A stretch of DNA of 64,000 nucleotides from NCBI RefSeq assembly GCF_037042795.1, contig NC_089648.1:4491501-4555500 (forward strand). The letters run 5' to 3'. Made by a program: the position numbers and the translations under genes. Within the stretch, counting starts at the first letter, position 1. Each line of letters starts with the position of its first letter. The stretch is from Molothrus aeneus. Its lineage: Eukaryota > Chordata > Aves > Passeriformes > Icteridae. Below are positions 1-12,300 of the stretch, one piece after another. The notes beneath the pieces are model-generated. The model searched no databases and had not been told where the DNA came from. It was given only the letters and a program-made list of their open reading frames with translations.

Positions 1-3000
1 GAATTATCTAGGTTTTTTTGGTTACAAATGTTGCCAAAGACTGAGTACTTGGATTTAAAGCTGTGTCTAGCTGGACACGTGTGTTTGCACTTGGCTACAT
101 TGTTTCTTTCTGCTTCTTTTTAATCAACACATTGAAACAGTATAAATTGCTGTCTGTAAATGCTGAATCTGGGAATGCTCGTGTTTTAGATGGTTTTAAA
201 TTAAGGTTTTGCTTTGCTATTAAACACATTTGATTTCTATATTAAATATAGTTGTGATTGTGAAGTGGGCATTTCAGGCCATCAGAGGGGGGCTGTGAAC
301 AGTTTGGGTTAATTGTGGCCACCTGACTTCAGTAAAGGGAGGCTTTGCCCCCACCTGATGCTAATTTGGGTAATAAAGCAGAATTTCTGTGCTTGGAGTC
401 GGTACCTTGCAGGGGGAAGGTACAGCCAAGGTGTGTGGTGCTGAGCTGTGCCATTTACTCCTCCCTGAGCTTTGGGAGGAGAACAGAACAGGAGCAGAAC
501 AGTTTTCTCTTTGTTCCTGAGAGGGTTTCATTTCCTCGTGGTGAGCTCCTGTGGATTGCTGGGCAGGGAAAGGTATGTGCATCCTGTTTGTGGGAATTCT
601 GTGTGCTCTTGGTGTGAGAGGAGTGAAAAGTTTCTTTGGAGCTGAACTGGGGGACTTTTTTCTCTGTTTAGTTTTGCTAACAAAAAATGCCTGATAAAAC
701 GCTGTTCCTGCTGTGAGGGGACGAGGGGTGACACTCGGTGAATGAGGGACTTTTAGCAGAAAGTGGCATTAGAGAAGCACTCTCTGAAATGCTTTGGGTC
801 CTGGCCCTGGTGTTGCCGACCAAAATGGTTGCAAGAGTGAGGTGAGAATGGTGGCTGTGCCTGAAGTGTTTAATGGCCTTTTGGAAACACCGTGGTGGTG
901 GGCTCTTAATTTGGCAGCCTGGGAATTGTAACAGGGAACGTTGTGACAGAGCCAGGATTAATTTCTCTTCCTTGTGTCCCTCTGTCCATACTTTGGTTGG
1001 CACTTGGGCGTTGCAGGGGAATGGAGCTGCCTTTCTGTTCACTGAAGAGCTGATCAAAAGGAGAAGAAACGCACACAGCTCACCTCTGTCCCGGTGCTTT
1101 ACAGGGACAGCTTGCCTCAGGTGGAGCTATTTTAAAAGAGGAGAAGCTGTGAAATTGGACCATGTAAAAATGATATTAAAAAAAAACTTACACAAACCAG
1201 TTGGATTATAGATTTCTGCTTAGACAACAAGAAAATATTTGCTGGAGAGCTGTTTGCAGAAACAGACAATTTAAAATGCTCGTTTGAACTTGTTTTCTTC
1301 ATGCACTTCAAATAGCGCAGCCCAACTCTCCCCGCAGGTGATGCGTGATTCCACTTTGCAGTAATTGCCATGAAGGGCTGAAATGACCTACAGCTGGGTT
1401 TGTTAATGATCAAAGGTCTTGGCTCCTTTTGTGATCCCAGCTGTGATGCCCTCAGGGTGTCCAAAATGGAGCTCCATTTTCCCCTTTAAATCTTCAACAA
1501 CTCCCATCTTCTGTAGCAGCCTGCACACTTTCCTCCTAAGATTTCCAAATAATTTCCTAAACTGGAAACTTCTCTTTAAAAACTTAGACCTGTAACTAAA
1601 AAGAGCCAAATGAGAAAAACTAATGAGTTGCTGTGACTCTGCAGCCTGATCTAATGATGTGAAAAGGTGCTATTAATAGTTAATGTTCTTCATCTTGAAT
1701 GGTTTAAATATTTGGTGAAATCCCGTATTTAGAACAATCACATCATAACAGGAGATGATTTAAATGGAGTTTGTGTAGGCAGCTACTTTTCTCGAAATTC
1801 TTGTGAAGTTGTGTGCCCTTGTTTTGTACTGCAGTAGGAAATTAGGCATCTGAGAACTTGAAATAATTAACTTTTAAATGGCCACATGTGTTGCTAAACA
1901 GCTTGAGATAGAAATGCTGCTGGGGCAGCCTCCACTGTGGGCCCATGAGCAACTTGGTTTGCATTGAAGGAACAATTTCTCTTTCATATCTGCCCTGGAG
2001 GGGTTGCTGCAAATGGAACTTTTCCATGACTTGTGAGTCATGTCACAGATGCCATTCCTTGGAGTATTAATTTTCCCCTGTTTTCCTTTATTGTTAAATA
2101 TTTATGTTAACAGGACAGGCCTTTCACAATGTCCCACTGTGGGAGGTCTGTAAGGTAAAAGCAGTCCCTGGCCTGTTAGTTGCTGTCTTGCTCATTTCCT
2201 AGGCTTGCAAAGGTGGTGAAATGGATTCTTAGACTCCATTTTTGCTCATTTTTCAAGACTAGCAGGCATTTTCCAGCAATCTAATCCAGGAAGTGGTTTT
2301 GAAGCTCTGGAGGCTGAAACTGCCACCGAGCAGCCTAATGCAGCCTCCTGCCAAAGCCGAGCTGGGCAGCAGGTGAGGTTTGCTCAGTGTTTCTGTGGGT
2401 TTTGTCTGGTTTAATGCTGAGCTCATACACAAATTGAGGAGGGCAGCAGAACAATGAAGCTGTGTCAGCACAGTTCTGCTGCTGCTGACTGGAAGGAGAC
2501 ACATGGGAGCAGAGGGAAGGGTCCTCCACTTACACAAATCCAGTGAGGAGGGACAGGAATTGTTCTGGCTCAGTCCTTATTTTCTCTGACTAGACTGAAG
2601 TCCTCTGCTTTCCTTTGGCAACTATGTTTTTTGGGAAGCAAAAAGGCTCTTTTCTCATAAATTGCTTTTCTTGGAATTGTCAGTTTGCTTACTTAATTTT
2701 GAACATTTTTCTCTGGAAATATTTGGAAAGAACTTTCATTAGTTGTGTGAGAAATCTCCATTTATTTCTCTACTTTTTATCTGAGATTTTGGTATTTAAA
2801 TGTGAAGTTTTATGCTGGTAATGTCAGCATCTTGTAACATCAGCAGTTAGCGGGAAATCAGCAAAAATTAAAATGAGGGTTTAAAATTACACATCTTTGT
2901 CACGCTGGTGTCAGGTTCTTTATTTTTAAACAACACTGAAATCTGATTCTCATTGAAGGACATTATATTTTAGCTGAAATCATAATGCAGTTTTAAAATA

Positions 3001-6000
3001 TGAGACTTCATGCTAATGAAAGAAGCAACAGGACTATTTGTGGGTGTTTTGTTTTTTGGTTTTGGGTTTTTTTTTAGGGAATATTTAATTTGCATAAATC
3101 CAAGGTAAAAATTGCAGAATGTTTCTGGTTAAAACCAGGCACGTAAAAAAGTTCTCTAAGAGCCATCAATTGGAGTGCTTCAGTAGCTCATATAAAGTGG
3201 TACCACTCATAAATAAGAGGTCAGACTCTATCTTGGCTGCAATGCTGAAAGAGCTTTACTAACTTGCATCATTATGAAATTTTGGCTGAAAAACTTTAGA
3301 GTAAGAACTCTTTTTGTGGAGATTGTGTTCATTTTGAAGTCTCATTCTTTTGTGTTTCATGAAACAAAATCTGTCTTCTGATGGAAGTGTTAACTGAGCA
3401 GTTCATCTTAGTGAAGGAGTTTGAGTTAGGATTTGTAAAAAGTTATGATTTGTAAGAAGATCACTTAGATTTTTTTCTGTATGTATTTGGGTGAAGATTT
3501 AGTAGTGAAACTCACTTTGTATGTCAGTTAAGGTGTTTTGAATATCTACTTTTGCTTGGCAATATTGTTGCTCAGAGCTTGATGTATTCAGAAGTTTATT
3601 TACTTGGTTCTGTTGTGTTGCTTGTTTGGGTGGGGTTTTTTTTTTGTCACCTAATTTCTGCCTTTGAGATGCAAATAGGAGAAGGCACCCCTGGTGATGG
3701 ATCCTAGAAGTGTCCTACTTACCCACAGAGCTGTGTTTCTGAGAGGTTTCTACCTCCACATGGGAGGTGGGGATGCTCCAGCATCCAGTGTCACTGCTGG
3801 CAAAAATCCCTTTCACCATGTCACTTCAATTGCACTGTGCAGAGAGTGCTGCTGATGGGGACTTGTCCTACTCCATTTTCCCTGCTTGCCTGGAGGTGTT
3901 ACACAGGGCCCACAAGGGCAGCAAAAATCCCTTCTATCTTTTTCCTTTGAGCAGGAAAAAATGCCTTTCTGATGTGGGTGGAGGGAGAGTGGGTGGTTCT
4001 CCTTGGCTGGTTAGGAAACACTGCTTTTATGTAATCTCTTTTCACACTCCAGCCATGTGTGGAAAATAAAGTTTGGGTGTGGACACAATATCTTTCCATT
4101 AAGAGAACCTGGGAATTCAGTGGCTGCCATAGGGCTGGCATGGGACTGTGTTGGGTAAATGGAAGCCACAGCTCAGGAGGAGTTTTTGCCTTGTGCAGTC
4201 TAAAGGAAACACTGAAAAATGAGAGCCCATGCTCTTAAACCTAGTGCCCTTCCCCAGAAACTGAAACCTCTGTCTCTGGGGCTGGAAAGAGTTCAAAAGA
4301 TTTTAAAAGTGGAATTTTTGGTAGAGATTGCAGCTGGCCTTTGGACAGGAAGGGAGCAGCACCTTTCAGGGATGACTTGTGTGTTTTCCCCTTCACCTCC
4401 TTGCCCCTCAGTGGACTCTGCTGTGTTTGTTTGCCCTTCCTCCTGCATTTCCACCTCCTCTGCCTTGGTGTTGGTTTCCCTGGAAGGCCCTTTTCTGTTG
4501 GGCTGTCAGGGTTTCTGTTCACAACCTGGTCCCATCAGGTCCATCCTGCTTTTTCTCCTGCCCCAAAGCACAGACCCCTTCCAGTACATCTGGGATGATC
4601 TGCAGGAGGGAGAGTGTGTGGTTTCAGGAGAGGTGTGGGCTGAGGAGCAGTCTCTGCTTGTGGAAAGGATCCTGGTGAGCCAAGAGCTGCTGGAACAAAG
4701 GGCCTGCAGTGAGTGGCACTTGGTGTAGCAGTTCTGTGACTCTGTCACGTACCCATCAGTTGTCCTCCAGTGTGGTTTTTGTCCTTTAAAGCTTTGCCAC
4801 CATTGACCTGGGACAGTGCTTTAACGTGCTCTAAATTTGGAATTGAGGTTTCTCTCTATATGGTCCTTAATGGAAAGATGTCATTTTTAGAAAACTGAGC
4901 AGAAATGCCTTTGGCCCAGCAGGAATTGAGGACCCTTCTGAATACCAAGTCCTACACTCAGCTTTATTTCTTACTCTGTTTTCTGTTGTCTTCAGGTGAT
5001 ACTTAAAATCCACAAAATATAGCAAGAGAGAAATGTTCTGTGAAGCAAACCCAATGACTGTATAGTGTGACAGGAAATGCAGGTTGTGAGGATTTTTGGA
5101 ACATTGCTGTTGGGATTAACTTGAATAAGCCAGACAGGTCATGAGTGTCTGCAAATGGCATCACTTCTACACAAGTCATGGTTTAGTGCCAAAACACAAC
5201 TTAATGCCCTGCCTGACTGTTATTATATATGTGCTGCTGCAACTACCATATTTCTCACCTCTTGACTTTCATCTTTTAAAATCAATTGTTTCTATTATTC
5301 TTTGCTTTTAATAATAATAATAAAAAAAAGGCCAAAAATATCCCCACCTCTTTTACAGTACTTGATTTTGTCCAGGCACATAGCAAAATTAAAGATTGTT
5401 GGTGTCTGTACTGAGAATAAAAGTCTAAGTGCTTTAATATATTTTTTTCTCCACTAATGCAATTGATGTAAATTGCGAATATTCTTTACCAGCCTCAATG
5501 TGAAAACTTTATGCACTTTTCAGGATGAAATAAATTTGCCTAAGTGGTGGTATTCTCACATCAATGTCAAGCCAACAGGCCATGATGGACCTGGGAGAAA
5601 CACTGCTGCTGGCACAGAAATCCAGAGAAGGACTGGTTTGGCTTTGCCCGTTTCCTCATGATGGCTGGTGCTGCAGCTTTGAGTGGAAAGTGGAGAACTG
5701 GATTTGTCTTGGGAGATGTTGGGCTTAAAGCAAACTCAGCAAAGCCAAATACATTCCTTGGATCATGCTAAAAAAGGCTTTAAAAATAACAGCTTCCTCT
5801 GGGGGCTTGTCTGTATAACACCAAAAGGAAAAGAGTAAAGCCATAAGGCAGCCAGTATGGCCTAGTATGGCTGTGCCTGAGGAGTGCTGTGTTTGTGGGG
5901 TGTTCCAGAGCTTGCTTTAGTCATTGAACTTCCACCAGTGTTTGATGGAGTTTGTTGGGGCTGCTCTCACACAAGTGTGGGGGTGTGAGGAGACCTTGGG

Positions 6001-6337
6001 TGGGGAGAGCTAAGTAAGTGTGCCCCTGGCAATGGCAGCGGTGGCTGCCCAGTGGTGTGCAAGGGAATGAAAATAAGAGTAGCTGCCAAGGCGTGTCTCA
6101 CCCTATGGCTGGTCACTGGCTTGGAGGGTGGAGATCCCTCTGTAAAGATCCCATTGTGAATGGGGAAATCTGGGTGTGGGCTCTCCCAAATCACCTGGCT
6201 CTGCTGATGGTGTTCCCTGGTTCTCTTGGGTGTCGGCTGTCGATCTGTTGGGTTTACTGGGAACTGACTCCTTGAGTGCTTTCTCCCCTCTTCACCCTGG
6301 CCCTTCCTTCTGCTGAGGTTATTTGTTTGTTTTTCAG
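1..6337 (+). other. RTN4 intron 1 (3' part)
   Basis: No exon, RNA gene or clear transposon was recognised. The sequence is AT-rich with short homopolymer runs (for example near 3070 and 3640). Open frames here, up to 169 codons near 4219-4728, have no recognisable protein features. Confidence 0.7.
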
Positions 6338-6394
6338 ATGAGACCCTTTTTGCTCTTCCTGCTACACCTGCGCCTCTGATGCACTCCTCTGCAG
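6338..6394 (+). CDS. RTN4: RTN4 exon 2 (Nogo-A/Nogo-B specific)
   Basis: The 57-bp exon encodes DETLFALPATPAPLMHSSA, matching the short conserved exon 2 peptide of mammalian Nogo-A/B (DETLFALPA...SSA). The acceptor is a pyrimidine run ending TTTTCAG at 6337. The exon starts and ends at phase 1, so it joins exon 3 (giving SSA-EKVMDL) or exon 4 (giving SSA-VVDLLYW). The donor reads CAG|GCAAGT, a GC rather than GT donor. A GT four bases downstream would break the frame. No ORF starts here because the exon is internal. Confidence 0.93.
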
Positions 6395-9300
6395 GCAAGT
6401 TCTTTCTGCTCCCCTTTGTCTGAGTACCTCCTGCCTTTCTGACCTCATTAACCCTTTCCCACTAGTCTGCTTCTACTAAAAGTCAGCATGGGTCCAAGAA
6501 TAGCCTCTGTCACATTTTTCAGTTTGGACTTTTTGGTTGATCTATTCCAGATTTTAATATGTATTCATTTGTTAACATTGTAAACTGTTTTATAAACAAG
6601 AATCTAGCCATCTGTGAATTCTTGGACCCTTGATGTAGGAGAGAAGTTGGTACTGTTAGCAGGTTAATACCTCAGAGCATAGTTGCTTTACTGATTTAGC
6701 AGAAAGATTTAATCTATGGTAACTTTCTGCAGTATTTTAAAGAAGTAAAATTTCCACCTGTAGTATTGATTTAGTGGTTTTTATTAAGTACACCATCCAC
6801 AAATTTTAAAAAAGGTGTCAAAAAAAGGCTTTGCTGGCACATGTTTGTGCAATATGTTTATGCCCAAGCATCCACACACCCCCTGTCTCTGTCTGCCCTT
6901 GCCACCCTCCTGTTCTGGCTTTGTTAATATTGCCCCTGTACAGTCTGACATCTTCAGCTTTACTGAGATCTTTGCACTGCATGAAGTTGCTGCTTCTTGA
7001 GCCTCTCGCTCACTTCTCTGCTAGAAGTGAAGTAGAGTAGCTTTAAGTGATAGTGTGTATTAACGGCTCATAGTATCCACGCTAGAGCTTGGGAGAGCCT
7101 TTTAGTAGCTAAAATCATGTGAACCTGTTGAAAGTTTGCACTGACTTTAAGAGCACTTGCATTCTCTAACTTTCCTTTCTATCCATGGTCACAGAAAAAG
7201 TTATGGACTTGCAGGAGCAGCCAGGTAGCACTAAGGCGCTGGGGCAAGAGGATTTTACTGCAGTCCCGCTTGAGCCTGCTCCTTCTCTTCCCTCCTTCTC
7301 TCCTCTCTCAGCTGATCCCTTTAAAGAGCACGCAGCCTTTGGTACCCTCTCAGATGGATTTCCTGCAAGAGGCACTTACAAAGAGAGCTCCAGTGAGGTT
7401 TATAAAGAACCTATGAAAAATGCCACAAACCCCTTTCTTGCAGAGGGAAATGAAAAAGACATTTCTGAGATGAAATACTCACAGCCCCCATTTGCTAAAG
7501 AAGCAGCAGCCATTTTATCTCCAGCTAAAGAAAAAACACAGCTAGAGGGTCCTGAAGAATTACCTAACCTGGAGAAAACACCTGCAGAGCAGCTGAAAAT
7601 GTCTCCAGAGTCTCCCCAAGATATATTTGAAAGAAACGAGGAAGATCTCTTCTATAACAAAGACAAGTACAGAGGAGGTGGTGATCATGTTGAAAAAGGG
7701 GTGCTGAAAGAAGACCCTCTTAGGAGGGAAGAATATGCAGACTTCAAACCATTTGAGCCAATATGGGAAGTCAAAGGTGCTAGTCATGGACTGAGCAGCA
7801 TGAGAGAGGATGTTGGAAGGAAGATAGATGCCAAGCTGGAGAGCAGTTTGGATGACAAGTATGGCGTGGGTAAGCTGACTGTGCAGAAGGATTATGAAAG
7901 AGACAGTGAAGGCAGTGCTGAAGAGCCCTCCTTCCCAAGCACCCCAGAAGCTGTAAAAGAACCTTACATCACTTGTACTAAATTTGACTCTTCTCCAAGT
8001 CCTGGTGGTAACAAAGGCAAATCCCTTTCTCCACTAGAGGAAGGCATTTCAGAAAATAGAACCGACGATGAGAAAAAGATTGCAGAACTGAAAGCTCAGA
8101 CGGGCCCAGAGCAAGGTGATTTTGCTGCTGGAGCAGGTGGGCAGGAAAGGCAGGGAGCTGACCCTGCTAAAGCACAGGGGGTCCTGCCAGTGACACCTGA
8201 CAGCACCACAAACATGCCCGAGGGTCTCACTCCTGACCTGGTGCAGGAGGCCTACGAGATGCACGATGCAGCCTGCACAAAGCTGGCTTACGAAACCAAG
8301 ATCGATTTGGTGCAAACCTCGGAGGCGGCGCAGGAGACTCTGAAACCTGCGGCACAAATCTGCCCCTCCTTCGAAGGCTCGGAGGCCGCTCCGTCGCCCA
8401 TATTGCCCGATATTGTTATGGAAGCACCGCTGAGCACCGGCACTGCTGGGGCAGAGGCATCTGCTGTGCAGCTGGAAGCTTCCCCACTAGAAACATTTAT
8501 GCCCACTGCCAAGTATGAGAATGTAAAAGAGGCTGAAAAACCTCCTGTATACCAAGAGGCAGTGAATGTCCCACTGGCACAGGCCCAGGAAGCAAAGGAG
8601 ACATTGGCGTTTAAGCAACCGGATGATGAGAGTAGCACCACTCCTGAAGATCTGGAGACTCCTTATATATCTATTGCATGTGACTTAATTAAGGGAACAA
8701 AGGTCTCTGGTGAATCTCCTTCTCCATCTTTCACAGAGTATTCAAAGACACCGGTAGCAGAAAGCATTTCTCAGGATGTGCCTGAAGACAAGGAGCTAGA
8801 TGGAACCCCGTCTCCACAGTTTGGAAAAGCTGGCCTGTTTAATAGCCAAATGATATCTGACTTTGCTGAGGAAGCAAGTGAAGATCCATCTCTCCTCTTA
8901 AAAAGTAAATCCACTGAGAGTATTGCAACGGATGAAGAACATGAGGAGGAAGGACTGGTGGATTCAGTAGCTGCCACGGGCAAGCCTTATCTAGAGTCAT
9001 TCCAACCCGAGCTGGACTCTTCCAAAATTGTTGCTGCTCCACTGTCTGAGCCAATACCTGCAAAAATAGCCAAGGCAGATAAGATTCCTCTTCAAATGGA
9101 AGAGCTGGATGCTTTGGCTTATTCAGCTGATGTATCTGTTGCTATGGAACCAAAAACGGGAGATGACAAAGCTCTCTCACCCACGGAGTCTTCCCCAGTC
9201 TCAGTGGAAGAAGACTTTGTGATGTTAGGACATCCTAAAGCTGTTCCTGAGTTTGTGACAGAAGCCACTGACCAAGAAACAATGCACAAAGATGAAGACA

Positions 9301-12300
9301 TCAGTAAGGTGATGCAGGGTGAGAAGCAGCTGCCTTGCCCAGAGCTGCCCTGTGATCTGTCTGTGAAGAATGTAGAAGTAAAAGCTGAGGAAGACAGCAA
9401 TGCCTTGAAAAAGTCTTTGGAGGCTGTGGACAGAGAAGTGCCTGAAGTATCCACCATGTCCTTAGCAGCCACAGATACCTCACCTTTATCTGCTGAAAAA
9501 GAGATAGTCAGTGTAGTAAAACCAGGAGCTTTTGAGAAGGAAGCTGAGAAAGAAGCTGCTTCTGTTAAAGAAAAGAAAAAACCTACTGCTGTATTTTCAG
9601 CAAAGCTGAATAAGTCTTCAGGTAATCTGTGTATGCTGTCTTGCAGTTTGCTGATCTGCATAATTCTTTAGCTAAACTTAAGCATGCCTTGACTTATTCT
9701 TTTTAAATCACTTTCTGTAAACTTCTCTGTAGGCCAAGGGTAACAGAAAATGTCAGTGCCTGCACTTGTACCTTTTTCATATTCTGATTGCTTTAGTACC
9801 TTTTTTCTGTTTATCAGGGATGGACTCAGCATCTCCAGGTTTCTCCTCCAGCTCTGCTGCTCATTGTCTGTGGATGCAGAAATAAGTGACTGCCCACTGC
9901 AGGCCCTTCCATGGTTGTCCCCAGGCTGGGCATGGGGTGGCCTCCCAACCTCTGAATCTGGGGTGCTGTGTGCACATGATTTGAAGAGGCATTTCTTCCT
10001 TTTCATTAACAGTTCAGACATCAGAGTGTAAAACTCAGGAAAATACCCCTGCTGCTCCTGTGTGTGCCTGGAATCTGGAAAAGAGTCTGTGAATCTCCAG
10101 CCTGTGGTTTAAACAAAGGGTGAACATGAGGGAGCTTAGTATGCAGGTTATATGAAAAAGTGGTCATTAAGTTGAGTGTTCTGCAAACACTAAAATTGGT
10201 TTCTGTACAGCACAGGTATTAATTTCTGTTTATCTTTTCAGGTGGGCTTGCACTTCAGTATAGTTAATTTTTCTTACAGTAATGTGCAGTTATAGTATCA
10301 GGGAGTTGTAATCTTTTCTCTGAACTGAACACCTCATGATTTCCCAGCTTTTTGTAGACTAGAGGAGTATTTTGTTTTTTGATATTGCAGCACTCTGCTG
10401 CTACTTAAGCTTTGACCAGAAGCAATCACACCAAAAAAAACACCTACTGCAGAAAGCACAGTGCTCTAAATAGAAAAGCAGGAGATAGTTTGACTCAGCA
10501 GCAGTACTGTATTTATGCAGTAGCTGCAGCCTACAGTTCATAAAATAGGATTACAGAATACCCTGAGTTAGAAGGGAACAGCAGGTGCGTGTTGAAGTGA
10601 ACATCAGTGTTGGTGCCATTGAAATAGGTTTGGGAAATAAGGTAAAGATGTATTTTTTTATATTTACCTTTGCCATTTCTCCTGTCTCACCTCCTCTATA
10701 CGTACAGGTAAGGCAGAAAGGAGAGAGTTTTGCTTTTCCCTTGGCTTGGGATAAAACTTTATTGATAATCTGCATTGTTAAAACTCTTGGTGTGTTCTGT
10801 GAAGGCTCCTCAGGCCTCCAGCAGATAGACCTGTCTAGAGAGCAGCTGTATGTCTTGGACTTCATGTCAAGGGGTTAATGGCTTGGAGCTCAGACTACTT
10901 AAAAAAAAAAGCTAAAGCAAACCACTGCCCTTAATATAAGAGCTTTTGTGTTAGTTTTTTTAAAGGGAGACCTTTGGAAGGGTCTTTAATCGTTGCATAG
11001 GTGCAGCAGGCTGGGGGTGGCAGCCCCTCCCTGTGGCTCTGAGGTGACACAGCTGCTGCTCTCCCATCTGTGGGAAGCTGCCCCAGAAGCTGCACAGACC
11101 CAGCTGCCAGAGCAGAGAGGATTTGAGCAGTGCCATTGCTCTGCCATCCATGGCCCAGTGCAGGGACAGGGCCCAGCTCTGTCCTGTGTGCTGGGAGCTG
11201 CAGCCTCTCACTGTTGTGTTCACTCTGGAGAGCAGCTGCACTTTGCATTTCTGACAGGCTATGTTGTTTGGGAAGAAATTTTTTTGCTTTACACCAGAGG
11301 AACACTTGCTTAAAGCTAAATGGATGAGAATACTGACTCAAAAATGGACCTTTTTTTTCTGGATTTTCCTCCACACTCTGTTGTGTTGCAAAATACAGAA
11401 CTGGACTTCTGAGACAAGCCACAAACAACATCAGTTGTCTGCTTTAAATACCACACTGCTTAGGCACAATTTCATTGAAGAACTAACAAGGAGGGATTGT
11501 TCATCACAAGGCCAAGTGCATTTGTGCATGTGTTTGGCCTTCTGAGTCTACCTTTGTTCTTTGGGTTTTTTTTTTCCTGCCCATCACTGGAACTGAAATA
11601 GATTTCACTGTGTCTTAAGACTTGTGGAATTCAGCTGGTGTGATGGTGTGACTGATGCTTGTTAAAGCTTTAATCTGAGCTGCTTTACTGGTGCACTTAA
11701 ATCCAAGGTTGTGGAATGCTTACTTAACAGTGCTGGTTTTTGGAAGCTAACCTAAATGCCAGTGTGTTGTAACTTCCCACAGCCCCAGTGGACTGTGGGG
11801 AGCTAACAGGGGTTTTAAAAAGGTTGCAGATACTTCTTTAACTTATCCAGTTCACTGAAGCAAATGTAAAGCTTTGAAAAGTATCCTGGGTAGAAGGAGG
11901 TTTGTTAAATGGTGCCTGGCACACCCTTGGGTAACCTGGACAGATTTAAGAAACACAAAAGCAAAAAATCCCAAACCCAGAACTGTATGTAAAACTGGAA
12001 CAATTTTAAGGGCAAACAACCCCAGCAACACCAGCAATTTCTGCTGTCTTGAATACAGTGATTTTTTTCCTCCCCCCAAGTTTGTGTTTCTCAGTAGCTG
12101 CTGTATTTGGCTTTGAGCAAACAGCCTCGCTTCTCTGTCCCCCTCCCTAGACTCAGACTGGCATTCCTGAGCTCCATCAGAGCACTGCCTGATAAGCTGG
12201 GAGCTCTGAGGGCAGGTCCTGGGGGTGCAGGCGCTGCTGCCCAGCTCCCCGCAGGAGGTGTGAGCACCAGGCATGGGGAGCCATGGATCAGGGCCAGCCT

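Noticed and set aside
6395..6402. GT at 6399 as the donor of RTN4 exon 2
   Set aside because: It would add four bases and break the frame to both exon 3 and exon 4, while the GC donor keeps phase and matches the consensus otherwise.
7185..7194. ATG at the beginning of the 828-codon open frame as the start of Nogo-A
   Set aside because: It lies before the exon 3 acceptor (CACAG at 7190-7194). Exon 2 joins in phase, so the real start is upstream of the window.
9119..9661. 180-codon reverse-strand open frame within RTN4 exon 3
   Set aside because: It is the antisense shadow of a conserved coding exon and shows no recognisable protein.
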